DNA of 48,041 nt from Acidobacteriota bacterium (GTDB taxonomy: Bacteria > Acidobacteriota > Vicinamibacteria > Vicinamibacterales > JAKQTR01): the NCBI GenBank assembly GCA_026393755.1, contig JAPKZO010000035.1, positions 1 to 48,041 of the forward strand, in the 5' to 3' direction. Below the pieces are notes generated by a model. It did no database searches, was not told the DNA's origin, and saw only the letters and a list, made by a program, of their open reading frames with translations. Made by a program: the position numbers and the translations under genes. Below, one piece after another: positions 1 through 8,285 of the stretch. Each line of letters opens with the position of its first letter. Within the stretch, counting starts at the first letter, position 1.

Positions 1-361
1 ACACAGACTCCCATAAAGTCAAGCCCTTTCTTCCGAATGCGACAATAGCGCCGCCCGGGCCAGCTGCCCCGTCAGCGCACCGGCGTCGACCCCGCCTGCT
101 GTTTCTCAGGGATCACTTACTATGGGTTCCGAAACGGCTGCGCCTGTCTGCGCTGTTTCTTTGCAGTTCCCGTGCCAGCTGGCCATCTCAATTTCCGGCG
201 TGATCCGGGCTCATTCGGCTGATATCGCCTCGCGGCCACTGTCATCTGTCACCGATCATGAGCTCGCATCAGGCGCTGGACAACGCATTCTGCCTGGCGC
301 TTGCCTCAGAGCGTCGCAATCGATCGAATCGTACCCAACCCGGCTCGGGTCGAAGGGTAGA
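1..361. other. Leading region with no supported gene
   Basis: I see no convincing gene, RNA or repeat here. The reading frame of the following deaminase stays open back to position 122, but that extension is Cys/Ser-rich, does not resemble a TadA N-terminus, and has no ribosome binding site. Confidence 0.5.
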
Positions 362-835
362 ATGGTCCGCTGGGACATGGTTGATCAGGATGTCTTCATG
401 CGGGCGGCGCTCGAGGAAGCCAGGAGGGGCTTCGATGCCGGAGAGGTGCCAATCGGGGCGGTTGTCACGCTTGGCGACCAGATCATCGGGCGCGGTTTCA
501 ACCAGCCCATCGGCCGGATCGATCCGACGGCCCATGCCGAGATCATCGCGCTGCGGGACGCCGCAGCCACCACGGGCAATTACCGCCTGATCGACACAAC
601 GCTCTACGTCACCATTGAGCCGTGCCTGATGTGCGTGGGCGCCATCGTGCATGCGCGCGTCGGGACGCTCGTGTTCGGAGCGGCCGAGCCGAAGGCCGGC
701 GCCGTGGTGTCGACGATGCGGGCGCACGAGCACCCGGCGCTCAATCACCGACTGACCGTGATTGATGGCGTGCTCGAGGCCGACTGCCGCGCGATCATCC
801 AGGCGTTCTTCAAGCTCCGCCGCCACAAGGTATAA
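362..835 (+). CDS. tadA: tRNA-specific adenosine deaminase TadA
   Basis: This gene encodes a cytidine/deoxycytidylate-deaminase-fold enzyme. By family it converts A34 to inosine in the wobble position of tRNA-Arg(ACG) in the cytoplasm. The zinc site is visible as HAE at residues 58-60 (AHAEI) and PCLMC at 87-91, with the glutamate as proton shuttle. The N-terminal part (EEARRGFDAGEVPIGAVV) is typical of TadA. I chose ATG 362 because a GAAGGG stretch lies a few bases upstream. ATG 377, five codons later, is equally compatible with the family's length of about 150-160 aa. It is followed within 20 bp by a tRNA-Ser gene. A related guanine or cytosine deaminase is possible, but the length and motif context favour TadA. 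Confidence 0.92.
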   Translation: MVRWDMVDQDVFMRAALEEARRGFDAGEVPIGAVVTLGDQIIGRGFNQPIGRIDPTAHAEIIALRDAAATTGNYRLIDTTLYVTIEPCLMCVGAIVHARVGTLVFGAAEPKAGAVVSTMRAHEHPALNHRLTVIDGVLEADCRAIIQAFFKLRRHKV

Positions 836-854
836 TACTGGGTCGTTCTCAATC

Positions 855-945
855 GGAGAGGTACCGAAGTGGTCGTAACGGGGGCGCCTCGAAAGCGTCT
901 TGTCGCGTAAGCGGCACGGGGGTTCGAATCCCCCCCTCTCCGCCA
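855..945 (+). tRNA. tRNA-Ser(CGA)
   Basis: The 91-nt gene includes an encoded CCA end. The acceptor stem is GGAGAGG pairing with CCTCTCC, and the discriminator base is G. The anticodon arm is GGCGC / loop CTCGAAA / GCGTC, giving anticodon CGA. A long variable arm (TGTCGC, GTAA, GCGGCA) is typical of class II serine tRNA. The T arm is GGGGG TTCGAAT CCCCC. The 3' 24 nt are duplicated at 13,278-13,301, so this tRNA is the insertion site of the island that follows and keeps an intact 3' end after integration. Confidence 0.96.
922..945 (+). repeat. attL: 3' end of tRNA-Ser(CGA)
   Basis: This 24-nt direct repeat begins GTTCGAATCC and ends CTCTCCGCCA. It covers the T loop to the CCA end of the tRNA. 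The identical sequence is at 13,278-13,301. The next bases (TCCTT against GCCTT) also nearly match. Confidence 0.9.
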
Positions 946-992
946 TCCTTAAACTACTGTAAATAAAGCATTTATAATTCCTGCGCAGGGCC

Positions 993-1009
993 GCGTACTC
1001 AATACGTAC
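993..1009 (+). other. GTAC-flanked dyad near attL, possible recombinase arm site
   Basis: GCGTACTCAATACGTAC occurs 48 nt inside the left end of the island. The same 17-mer with one change is at 13,153-13,169, near the right end. Paired arm-type sites are usual for tyrosine integrases, hence the suggestion. A more distant relative lies in a repeat at about 16,926, which weakens it. Confidence 0.3.
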
Positions 1010-1029
1010 CCTTCGGCTATACTCTCCTT

Positions 1030-2115
1030 GTGCTCAATCTCTATCGCCGCCACCTGATCGAGTGCCCATACCGCTCCAGAAGATACCGCCGCTGCCAGTG
1101 TCCGATTTGGATCAGTGGGAGTCTCCGCGGCGAGAAGATCCGGCGGTCGCTGGACCTGACTTCTTGGGAAGCGGCCTCGGACCTGGTCGCGGGATGGACC
1201 GCCGCGGGCGAAATCGGCATGGTGAAGGTGGAGGCGCCGCCGATCGCCGAAGCCGTGGACAAGTTCCTCGCCGATGCGAGAGCTCGGCATCTCGGTTGGG
1301 AATCGATTCGGAAATACGAGAGCTTCCTGCAACGCCGCCTTCTGGCGTGGTGCGACACGCGCGGACTGCGTCTCTTGAAGCGACTCGATATCGACAACGT
1401 CCGCGCATTCCGAAACACCTGGAAGGACGGTCCCGTTTACGCATCGAAGAACCTCGAACGCCTCCGCGCCTTCCTTCGCTTCTGCCGTGACAGTCGTTGG
1501 ATCAACGATAATCCTGCGCTCGCCCTCAAACTGCCGAAGGTGGCGGATGTTCCCACACTGCCGTTTACCGCAGGCGAGATGAAGAAGATCTTGGGGGCCT
1601 GTGGCAAGTACCGCGGCGACAAGGACCGCATGCGGGCCTTTGTGCTCACGATGCGCTACTCAGGACTACGAATCGGTGACACGGCGACGCTCAAGAGAGA
1701 CCGATTACAGGCGAACAAGATTCTGCTCTACCAGGCGAAGACGGGAACACCAGTCTACGTGCCCATCCCAAAGCTCGTGGTCGATGCGCTGGAAAAGCTG
1801 AAGAATGGCAGTGAATATTTCTTCTGGCAGACAGGACGGGGCACGGTTCGTACCATCACGTCGAACTGGGAGCGGTACCTGTCCAGTGTTTTCGATCTGA
1901 GCGGGGTGCCCGGCGCTCATTCTCATCGCTTCCGCGACACGTTCGCCGTGGAACTGCTTCTCGCCGGTGTCCCGATTGAGCAGGTCTCGATGCTCCTTGG
2001 CCATAGTTCCATGAGGATTACCGAGCGGCACTACGCCCCATGGGTCAAGGCGCGACAACACCAGCTTGAAGTTGCGGTGCGAAAGGCGTGGCGATCGGCG
2101 GCATCTTCCGCGTGA
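1030..2115 (+). CDS. Tyrosine-recombinase integrase of island 1
   Basis: A site-specific tyrosine recombinase that by position integrates and excises the island at tRNA-Ser(CGA). The catalytic set is visible: R215 (SGLRIGD), H300-x-x-R303 (HRFRD), H326 (LLGHSS) and nucleophile Y336 (ERHYAP). A core-binding SAM-like domain lies at about residues 70-165. The N-terminal 40 residues carry a Cys/Arg-rich segment (ECPYRSRRYRRCQCP) that may be a small zinc-binding or arm-DNA-binding domain. The length of 361 aa is usual for the family. It starts with GTG 1030 and I see no strong ribosome binding site, so expression may be low. It is convergent with the excisionase-like gene at 2335-2664. Confidence 0.93.
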   Translation: MLNLYRRHLIECPYRSRRYRRCQCPIWISGSLRGEKIRRSLDLTSWEAASDLVAGWTAAGEIGMVKVEAPPIAEAVDKFLADARARHLGWESIRKYESFLQRRLLAWCDTRGLRLLKRLDIDNVRAFRNTWKDGPVYASKNLERLRAFLRFCRDSRWINDNPALALKLPKVADVPTLPFTAGEMKKILGACGKYRGDKDRMRAFVLTMRYSGLRIGDTATLKRDRLQANKILLYQAKTGTPVYVPIPKLVVDALEKLKNGSEYFFWQTGRGTVRTITSNWERYLSSVFDLSGVPGAHSHRFRDTFAVELLLAGVPIEQVSMLLGHSSMRITERHYAPWVKARQHQLEVAVRKAWRSAASSA

Positions 2116-2334
2116 TTGCCCTGCCAGCCATACAGCCGTAACGCGTCGGCCATGGCCGCGCCTGGCCCACCTTCCGATAGCGCCGCAGACGGCGTCTATG
2201 AGTGTGGCCAAGAGACGCGCCAACCGACTCGCGTCGACACTTGCGCAAGCGGGAAGTCCCCGCTTTCTCAAGCATCGCCGCGGACGGAGCCGTCTTGGAA
2301 TCATCTGAAAGGCCACAGATTTCTTGAAGACCAG

Positions 2335-2664
2335 CTACCTCTCTTTACTGAAGCGGCGAATGAACACGATCAGCGTCGAGTACGGGATCAAGAGGGTGCG
2401 ATACGTCCGCCGCCCAGGCTTGGCATTGCAGATCTCCAGGACTTGCCCGTGCTTGCCGTTCCGGAACAGGCTCCGAACCAGATCGTCACTGATGCACAGG
2501 ATGCGCGTGACCTCGCGGATTGTGTAGTAGGGATAGCGGACAAAGCCGGTCGGTTCTCGGAAATCCAGAAGCGGCCGAGCAGAGCGCTCTGGGCGCGCTC
2601 GGCCGATCAGGTCGCGATCGACTCGCTCAGTGCACTGCGCGGGATCAGTCGTCACAATCGGCAT
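2335..2664 (-). CDS. Excisionase-like helix-turn-helix protein
   Basis: A 109-aa protein whose C-terminal half is a MerR/excisionase-type HTH: TIREVTRILCISDDLVRSLF forms the HTH, followed by a wing and a basic end (KPGRRTYRTLLIPYSTLIVFIRRFSK). Such proteins bind DNA at or near att sites and set the direction of the integrase, or act as small repressors. The N-terminal 40 residues are low in structure, and a shorter form from an internal start is possible. It lies on the strand opposite the integrase and is convergent with it. The homologous role in the second island is filled by a different excisionase-family gene. Confidence 0.68.
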   Translation of the reverse strand: MPIVTTDPAQCTERVDRDLIGRARPERSARPLLDFREPTGFVRYPYYTIREVTRILCISDDLVRSLFRNGKHGQVLEICNAKPGRRTYRTLLIPYSTLIVFIRRFSKER

Positions 2665-2952
2665 GGGACACTGCGTCCGGAGATTACCAGTCTAGGGTGA
2701 TGGCCTGTGGGAGCTTGTGCAAAACGTTCCACTGTCGGACGTTTTGCAAAGAACTTGTGGGAGCCGACAGCCGGATTGTTCGTCGGCTTCCACAGTTCTG
2801 GCAGCTTCCACAGGCCGTTGATGCTCGTGGTCGTGAGCCGTCAGCACGGAGCCGCCGCGATCGATCAACGTCACCGTGCGGTACCGATCCCGCTCCACGC
2901 CACGGCCTGCGATCGGTAGCAACGACGATGGCCCTCCGATCGGGTCCGGCGC

Positions 2953-3102
2953 GACCGATCAGTGCCACCGTGCGGTACCAATCCCGCTCTTCATCGCAGG
3001 CCGGGCCACGAATTTTGTGTTGCCCTTCAGCAAGCAGAAGATCCGGACGTCCAGCCGGACGTTGGCGGCTTCGCGAGCGTGCTTGTGTTGCCATGCGATG
3101 AC
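2953..3102 (-). CDS. Possible 49-aa conserved small protein in the repeat
   Basis: On the minus strand, AGAAGGA precedes an ATG by 7 nt and opens a 49-aa frame beginning MPVIAWQHKHAREAANVRLD and ending GTARWH. The second repeat copy has the same frame (MPLIARQPKHAREAVNIRLD, ending MGTAR). Differences between copies are largely conservative (V/L, V/I, A/V, K/E), which hints at selection on the protein. In the second copy the upstream ribosome site is poor. I do not recognise the family, and it may only be repeat sequence. Confidence 0.3.
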
Positions 3103-3196
3103 CGGCATGGTGATGTCCTTCTTGCTTGCAGAAAACCCGGATGCCGCGGCGGACCAGTTCGTGGATTGGGCAAGCAGAATCTGACGCCTGACGGGT

Positions 3197-3295
3197 GGGG
3201 CGAGGGAGGGAGCGACCCCCGAAAGAGAGCCGGCCCGTGGCGCAGCCCGGGCGGATCAGGCCGCCCAACAGGGGGGTCGCTCCCTCCCTCGCCCC
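3197..3295. repeat. 24-bp perfect inverted repeat around a 51-nt GC-rich spacer
   Basis: The left arm 3197-3220 starts GGGGCGAGGGAGGGAGCGAC and the right arm 3272-3295 is its exact complement. The spacer contains a smaller stem (GGGCGG ATCAGG CCGCCC). The left arm recurs at 47,979-48,002 with the window ending before its partner. It may be a transposon or integron-like end, a strong hairpin, or a replication/processing structure. Confidence 0.7.
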
Positions 3296-3310
3296 CATCC
3301 TGGCGTCGGT

Positions 3311-4031
3311 CGGAGCCACGGCGGCAGACGAACGCCGCCTCCCTGGAAACACGTGGCGGAATGGGACTTGCGACGACGGGGCGCTCTGCCGACCGGGCCG
3401 GATGGATAGACATCCAGGTAGAAGGGTGGATCCAGGATCGCTGTCTAGGCCGATGTCTATCTCCATCTCCGCGTCGAACGACGTGGTGGCGTGCGGGCCG
3501 CCGCTCACCCAACCCGATCGCGAGGTCTGCGGAAGGTGATCAGTGGCGTGCCTGCGAGGTCTCATCGGGTGTCGGCTCCTGCCCAGAACATCAGGCAAGA
3601 ACCGTGACAGGTACGCCTGCCGACGCCGGTTCGGCATGCCCAAGCACCGTGAAACCCGAACAATTCACGGCCGAAGTATGCGTGGGCCAACGCTCCGGAG
3701 CTACGCAACGCCAGCGTTCACGCCGGCGGAGATCACGGATTCTTTACGTTCTGGAACAGTCCGAACGGAAAGATCCTTTCAAGGAGAGGAGACCTAGCGC
3801 CTCGGGTACGAATGCCGGGTTGACGAGGATTGCGCGGCGTCAATTACTATTGCCGGCGGCAGATCTAATTGTCGCCGCGCAAGGATCAGCCCGCGCAGGA
3901 CCGCCGACGGGTGGCACGGGCGTCGATGGCCCATTAGTGCGGAGACTAGTTTACGCACGAAGGCTACTGCCAGAAAGGTGCCAGCATCTGCGGCGCCGGC
4001 CAGCGGCTCCAGGTGGGTGCACTATGCCGAT
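3311..4031. other. Gap without a supported gene
   Basis: No frame is convincing. A plus-strand stretch near 3680-3790 reads like protein (YAWANAPELRNA, then HGFFTFWNSPNGK) but lacks a start and a recognisable domain, so it may be a gene relic. The palindromic element at 3830-3882 lies within this gap. Confidence 0.45.
3830..3882. repeat. Palindromic mini-element (CAATTA/TAATTG type), copy 1
   Basis: The arms TTGCGCGGCGTCAATTA (3830-3846) and TAATTGTCGCCGCGCAA (3866-3882) pair over 17 bp with one T-T mismatch around a 19-nt loop. A relative lies at 13,084-13,132. The form resembles REP-like or miniature non-autonomous elements. Confidence 0.65.
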
Positions 4032-4751
4032 CTATAGATTCTCAAGAGCTGCAAGCAGCCGTTCGGCAAACGCATCAGCAGTAGTCTTGACCCAGTTGGG
4101 CTTGAAAAGGCCAAGCCAGCCAACGACGAGAGCTGCAGCAACGACCGCCGAAGCAACTGGCACGGGCCTTATGGAATCGTCGGTAGCGACGTCACGATAG
4201 AGGAGTAGGCCGATTGCTGCAGCAGCCAAGAAGGCAAGCGTCAGCCCAAGCGGTTTCATCCCCCAGAAGTTCCGACGGAATCCATAGTCGCAGTTAGCTT
4301 CGAACACAAGCGGAAAGGCATCCCGAGATCTGGTCTTCTCGAGCAAGTAGACCGTGCAGGCGTCGTAGACGGCGTCCGCCGCTTTCGGATTAGCCATCTC
4401 CTCGTCTCGAGATGGCATGTGAACATTCGGCAGGACGAGGGCCAGCTTTCGGTGCCGGTGTTCGACCATTACGGGGTTGGCAGAATCGTTGTGACGCAGG
4501 AGCCGTGCCGTCGGTCTTCCACCCCATTTGGCGAAGAGTTCCGGCTCCTTCGCCTTCCCCCGGTCGCGCGCCACCTGTGCAATCAGAGCCGTTCCACCTG
4601 ACCATACGATGAAACTCCACAAAGCGCCGGCAACAAGCGCGTCGGTCGGAAACCAAGCCAAGACAGCTAGTGCAACGGGCAGGGCCACCAATAACGCTGG
4701 CTGCAGCCGCGCTCGTCTGACGTATGGGTCTAGCAGTGAATTGGTTTTCAT
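4032..4751 (-). CDS. Four-TM membrane protein of the E2-E1-JAB operon
   Basis: A 239-aa protein with two N-terminal hydrophobic helices (about residues 18-35 and 38-58), a soluble region of about 95 residues, and two C-terminal helices (about 168-185 and 198-215). The soluble part holds a block that looks conserved (ELFAKWGGRPTARLLRH, then YGFRRNFWGMKPLG just before the third helix). The start codon overlaps the stop of the E2-E1-JAB gene by 4 nt (ATGA), so the two are translationally coupled. In many immune operons a small multi-TM protein is the membrane-damaging effector. That role is inferred from context, as I do not know a characterised homologue. It has no C-terminal glycine, so it is not an obvious conjugation substrate. 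Confidence 0.78.
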   Translation of the reverse strand: MKTNSLLDPYVRRARLQPALLVALPVALAVLAWFPTDALVAGALWSFIVWSGGTALIAQVARDRGKAKEPELFAKWGGRPTARLLRHNDSANPVMVEHRHRKLALVLPNVHMPSRDEEMANPKAADAVYDACTVYLLEKTRSRDAFPLVFEANCDYGFRRNFWGMKPLGLTLAFLAAAAIGLLLYRDVATDDSIRPVPVASAVVAAALVVGWLGLFKPNWVKTTADAFAERLLAALENL

Positions 4752-7114
4752 GAGTGATTCGTTCGTGAACGTGAACCGGACAGCAAGGCACGCAGGGTCT
4801 GTACCAGCCAGTCCCAGGAGCGGCTCGTAGCTCGTCGTGTCAAGTAAGAAGCCGAAGGCGTTCCCCAGAAGTCGTCACGCCTGAAGAGGTACGCAGCGGG
4901 AGTCGGGTTGGCCGGCGTGTGGCCGACGATCACCAGCAGTGCTTGGGCGATCGGCGGATCGAAAGACGACACGAGACGTGCCATGCCCTCCAGATCGATA
5001 CTGCTCGGCTCTGGTGGAGCGCCAGGGTGCGTGTGCCACATGCCAACAAAGTGGACTCCGTTCAGCGTCTCGGCTCTCCGTTTGGCGTCCGTTTCGTGGC
5101 AACCCTTCGTCCCGCACACGAATCCAGATCGGGTAGCCCGACTGTCCGGCGGGGGCTCCGTGGCGTCTGTGATCCATACAACGCGCGACGCGTCATCTCG
5201 CTCCCCCAACAGTAACCCGCCAGTCTCAACGCGCGGACCTCTCCTCCGACGACCTTCTTCTATGACGGAGAGGATGCTGGCCCAAGCATTGTCGCTGATG
5301 CGAACGTGGTAGCCCCGTAGGCCATCCTGCACGGTTCTCTCTGCCGTCCAAGTGAAGTGCGCGGCGACTCGCTCACTCGGTTCAGTGTCGAGGTCGTGAC
5401 GGAGAATGAAGTGCGCGTGTGCCGGGTCCGTGGAGGACGCATCGCGGGCCACCAGATTCGTCATGGCTCCGGCGAGTTCCGCGAGATCGGCCGACGAACC
5501 GACGAATGTGGGGTCAGAGCAGCCGGGCTCCGGTTGAAACAGCCCCTTCGACTTCCCGGTGTCTGGCCAGAATTCTCGCCGAAAACGCAGGAGCGATTCG
5601 TCCGCACAGGCGGCCAACTTCGCCCGTCGAGTTACATCCAGAGGGCCACCCGAGTGCTGCCCGGCGCGCGCGACTACTGCGAGTGCCCGCTCGGCGGCGG
5701 GACCGACTACCAAGGAAGCGACAGCAGGTCGTTTATCGGACGCCGATGCCCATCGCCGCTCAAGCTTCTTGAGGACCGACTGTGAGCCAGTCGATTCGAT
5801 GATGACATCAACGTCATCGTCCCAGCTCTCCGCCGACAGCAATCCAGTCACCAGGTCGTCCAGTTCCACCTCGACGTCAACTTCCCCGCGAATTCGTTTG
5901 AGTCGAAGAGCGAGCGACCCGGCCTTGCTCTTGCCAACGTCGGCATCGTCGAACTGCTGCCTGACCAGCAACCCCGGCGCGACAACTCCGCTGTCCCGCA
6001 ACACTAGCCTGCGAACACCAGCCCGAACAAGATGCTCGGCGACGTGGCTGCCCAGAGCACCGCATCCCCACAATGCGACGGTCTTGTTCCGAAAGAACGC
6101 CATCGGTGAACTATGGTCCCGTCTCGTCACGATCTCTGGTCGGTCCTCTCGAACATTGCACCAACTCACCTTCACACGCTCGGCCCAGTCCCAAATAATG
6201 GCCTCAACTTCCGCCCCGATCTCTTGAAGCCGTTCATGTTGAGAGTACTTCTCGACGGCAAGACGGAGAGCCTTCGCCATCATCGGCTCGATGAACCAGA
6301 CGCTCAAGTGCTGGCGTAGCTCGCCTCCACGAATGCCACGCATGGGCGCACCGATTACGACGTACAACGGCGCGTCTTCAGGGTTCCGAATCACAGCGAC
6401 TTGCAGCGCGAAAAGAAGGCGACCGCGCTCCACGCCTAGTGCCTCGAGATGCGTGACCAGCTCCCTCACCGATCGCGGGAACTCCCAGGGCATCGTCGAT
6501 GCCAATAGAACCGCTGCGCCGACCGGTGGCACCACTTCTTGCCCAAATGCTGGCAGCCAGCCGACGATATCGAGGCGGCGGTCGGATACGACCGACAGCC
6601 GTGCAAGACCATACCAATGATCAGCGCCTACGGCAGGCGCGTCCATCCTCGGGATTACTAGTTGGGGATGCGTCGGGTAGATTGCCGGCGGGTGAAGTGG
6701 CCCCCCCACTGGATCAAGCTGATTCGCGGCCCCCTGTGCCAACCACTCCTCGAGCCGAGTCAAAAAGCCGAAGAACCCGTCGGACGGATTCCATTCGACG
6801 CCAGGTGCCTGGTACAGGCAGAGGTGTCGGCTGAACTGCACGTGCGGAAAGCCCGCGAATCTCGAATGTCTCGTCTCGACGGTTGGGCGCTCGAACGGAA
6901 AATCTGGGGGAATGTCGATCAGAACTCGTTCGCGGTCGCGAAGCGGCAGACCGTCCTCTGCGCGGGCCAAGTGGCCGGTTCGGAGAGACAAATCGACACG
7001 TAATACGTTGGTGGTTGGCTCATCAGGCTTGAGTTCGACAACCTCCAGATCTCGGGCGCCGAACCTCGCGACCTCTCGCAATTGCTCGAGAGCCAGTTCC
7101 TGCCCTTCAGTCAT
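4748..7114 (-). CDS. E2-E1-JAB triple-fusion ubiquitin-pathway-like protein
   Basis: A 788-aa protein with three domains of ubiquitin-type conjugation. (1) Residues about 1-130 are a prokaryotic E2 fold: IDIPPDFPFERP, then HLCLYQAPGVEWNPSDG with candidate catalytic C99. (2) Residues about 335-560 are a ThiF/E1 adenylation domain: GCGALG (350-355), the RQQF...DVGKSKA block, and candidate E1 cysteine C532 in EPGCSDPTFVGS. (3) Residues about 600-720 are a JAB/JAMM metalloprotease with E630, H694-T-H696 and S704-x-x-D707. All key residues are present. The start at 7114 overlaps the stop of the upstream gene by 8 nt. An in-frame ATG at 7186 would overlap by 80 nt and is less likely. Such fusions occur in bacterial antiviral operons (CBASS-type Cap2/Cap3, Bil/Bub-like), but no ubiquitin-like protein or CD-NTase is next to it here. 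Confidence 0.93.
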   Translation of the reverse strand: MTEGQELALEQLREVARFGARDLEVVELKPDEPTTNVLRVDLSLRTGHLARAEDGLPLRDRERVLIDIPPDFPFERPTVETRHSRFAGFPHVQFSRHLCLYQAPGVEWNPSDGFFGFLTRLEEWLAQGAANQLDPVGGPLHPPAIYPTHPQLVIPRMDAPAVGADHWYGLARLSVVSDRRLDIVGWLPAFGQEVVPPVGAAVLLASTMPWEFPRSVRELVTHLEALGVERGRLLFALQVAVIRNPEDAPLYVVIGAPMRGIRGGELRQHLSVWFIEPMMAKALRLAVEKYSQHERLQEIGAEVEAIIWDWAERVKVSWCNVREDRPEIVTRRDHSSPMAFFRNKTVALWGCGALGSHVAEHLVRAGVRRLVLRDSGVVAPGLLVRQQFDDADVGKSKAGSLALRLKRIRGEVDVEVELDDLVTGLLSAESWDDDVDVIIESTGSQSVLKKLERRWASASDKRPAVASLVVGPAAERALAVVARAGQHSGGPLDVTRRAKLAACADESLLRFRREFWPDTGKSKGLFQPEPGCSDPTFVGSSADLAELAGAMTNLVARDASSTDPAHAHFILRHDLDTEPSERVAAHFTWTAERTVQDGLRGYHVRISDNAWASILSVIEEGRRRRGPRVETGGLLLGERDDASRVVWITDATEPPPDSRATRSGFVCGTKGCHETDAKRRAETLNGVHFVGMWHTHPGAPPEPSSIDLEGMARLVSSFDPPIAQALLVIVGHTPANPTPAAYLFRRDDFWGTPSASYLTRRATSRSWDWLVQTLRALLSGSRSRTNHS

Positions 7115-8285
7115 GTCGTCGGCCGAAGCCCACTCTTTCTTTTGGGGGCTCCTGCGTGCCTCGAGCGACTGTAACAGCTGCGGCAATCGGTTTCTGGATG
7201 TCGGCGCTCTTGGCCGCTCCAGATTCGGGCAGGGACAGACCGTCCTTCGCGAACTGGAAGACTACTGGGACTGGTTTCCTGGTGTCTGGGTGTTCTTGTG
7301 TGCAGATAAAGGCATCCTTGACGATTTCTTCGTAGCGGGCCTTGGCCTTCCCGTGCGGTGGGTTGTCGCCATCCTCGTTGCTCGATGGAATTGGTTCTGA
7401 ACTGGCCACGATGTAGCCGGGGCTCAACTCGGCTTTCTCCAGGTCATCGAGGAGCGCCTGCTTCAGCGATTCCTCCTTCTCGCCTTCATCCTGCCAGTAC
7501 ATGACCGATTTCGAGCAGTGATGGGCAGCCAGCATCACGTTCCATGCGAGGTCGACTGACTTGCTCCGTTTGAAGATGCGCCTGATGGTCGGATAGCGAT
7601 GATCTCCGAGGAGCAACGCCGAGCATTCTGTCTTCCCGCTGCGCAGAACCACCTGGAGAGCGATGCTCGTGTCGTTACGTTCGCCATCCGAGTCGTCCTT
7701 GAAGGGCGCATGGACGAATGCACGAAACACATCTGCGCATTCCTCGCCGTCGAGTTCGGTGATCGTGTTACCGGGGACCGTCAAGTGTTTCAGGGGAAAC
7801 CCCTTGTACTCGTCTTCTTGCAACAAATCGTCGTATCCGATGAGTTGTAGGCGATCGCCGGACGCGACCTGTCCATCAGCATCGATCATCTTCTTGACGC
7901 GCCGCTTCGCCTCCTTCTGAAACGCTTTGGCATCGTCGCAGAGGTCTGTCTTGAACTCGCGAAACACTCGGGGGGAGAACCACAGTTCACCGATCTGGGC
8001 ACGCTTGAGGAGGTCAGTGAATCCCAGACAGTGGTCTTCGTCCGGATGGGTCAGCACAAACACCGAGAGATACGGCTTGTCGTTTCGACGTGGCAGATGT
8101 TCTACCAACGGATCGAGAATCGGTGCATGGGGGTCATCGTCATCTTCTGCGCAGGTCAAATGATGCAGATCCACCTGCATGTCGATGTCGTCCTTCACCA
8201 CGATCGTGGTGCTGTCACCAGTTCCGACCGGCCAGAACACAAATCCCTTCGCCGGCATCTCGAAGTCGTCTTTGTTGTTAGTCAT
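7107..8285 (-). CDS. ComEC/Rec2-like metallo-beta-lactamase-fold protein
   Basis: A 392-aa soluble MBL-fold hydrolase. The metal motif THPDEDHCLG (residues 79-88) is of the H-x-D-x-D-H kind seen in ComEC/Rec2-type domains. Later ligands are probably the Asp in ALLLGDHRYP and the His in MLAAHHCSKSV. The N-terminus (WPVGTGDSTTIVV) matches the first strand of this family. Comparative genomics has linked this kind of MBL protein with bacterial E2/E1/JAB fusions. It could be a nuclease or phosphodiesterase effector, or the protein that E1/E2 modifies; neither can be decided from sequence. Its ATG abuts the lexA-like stop (TAAATG), and its stop overlaps the next gene's ATG, so it is the second gene of a four-gene operon. 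Confidence 0.88.
   Translation of the reverse strand: MTNNKDDFEMPAKGFVFWPVGTGDSTTIVVKDDIDMQVDLHHLTCAEDDDDPHAPILDPLVEHLPRRNDKPYLSVFVLTHPDEDHCLGFTDLLKRAQIGELWFSPRVFREFKTDLCDDAKAFQKEAKRRVKKMIDADGQVASGDRLQLIGYDDLLQEDEYKGFPLKHLTVPGNTITELDGEECADVFRAFVHAPFKDDSDGERNDTSIALQVVLRSGKTECSALLLGDHRYPTIRRIFKRSKSVDLAWNVMLAAHHCSKSVMYWQDEGEKEESLKQALLDDLEKAELSPGYIVASSEPIPSSNEDGDNPPHGKAKARYEEIVKDAFICTQEHPDTRKPVPVVFQFAKDGLSLPESGAAKSADIQKPIAAAVTVARGTQEPPKERVGFGRRHD

Larger units (their letters stand above)
2699..3310. repeat. ~600-bp repeat, copy 1 (island 1)
   Basis: This segment is clearly homologous to 47,468-48,041. Shared blocks include GATGGCCTGTGG at the left edge, GCAAAGAACTTGTGGGAGCC, the stretch reading GGCTTCCACAGTTCTGG, and a GC-rich 3' hairpin. 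In both islands it sits next to the integration genes. Substitutions are spread through it and no long frame is conserved end to end. A short minus-strand frame (3102-2953) shows conservative replacements between copies and may be a small gene or its relic. Confidence 0.75.

Noticed and set aside
2962-4200. Long plus-strand open frame of about 410 codons
   Set aside because: It crosses the shared repeat, its hairpin, and the end of the four-TM gene on the other strand. The composition is Arg/Pro/Gly-rich as in a GC-rich shadow frame, and it has no start signal or domain.
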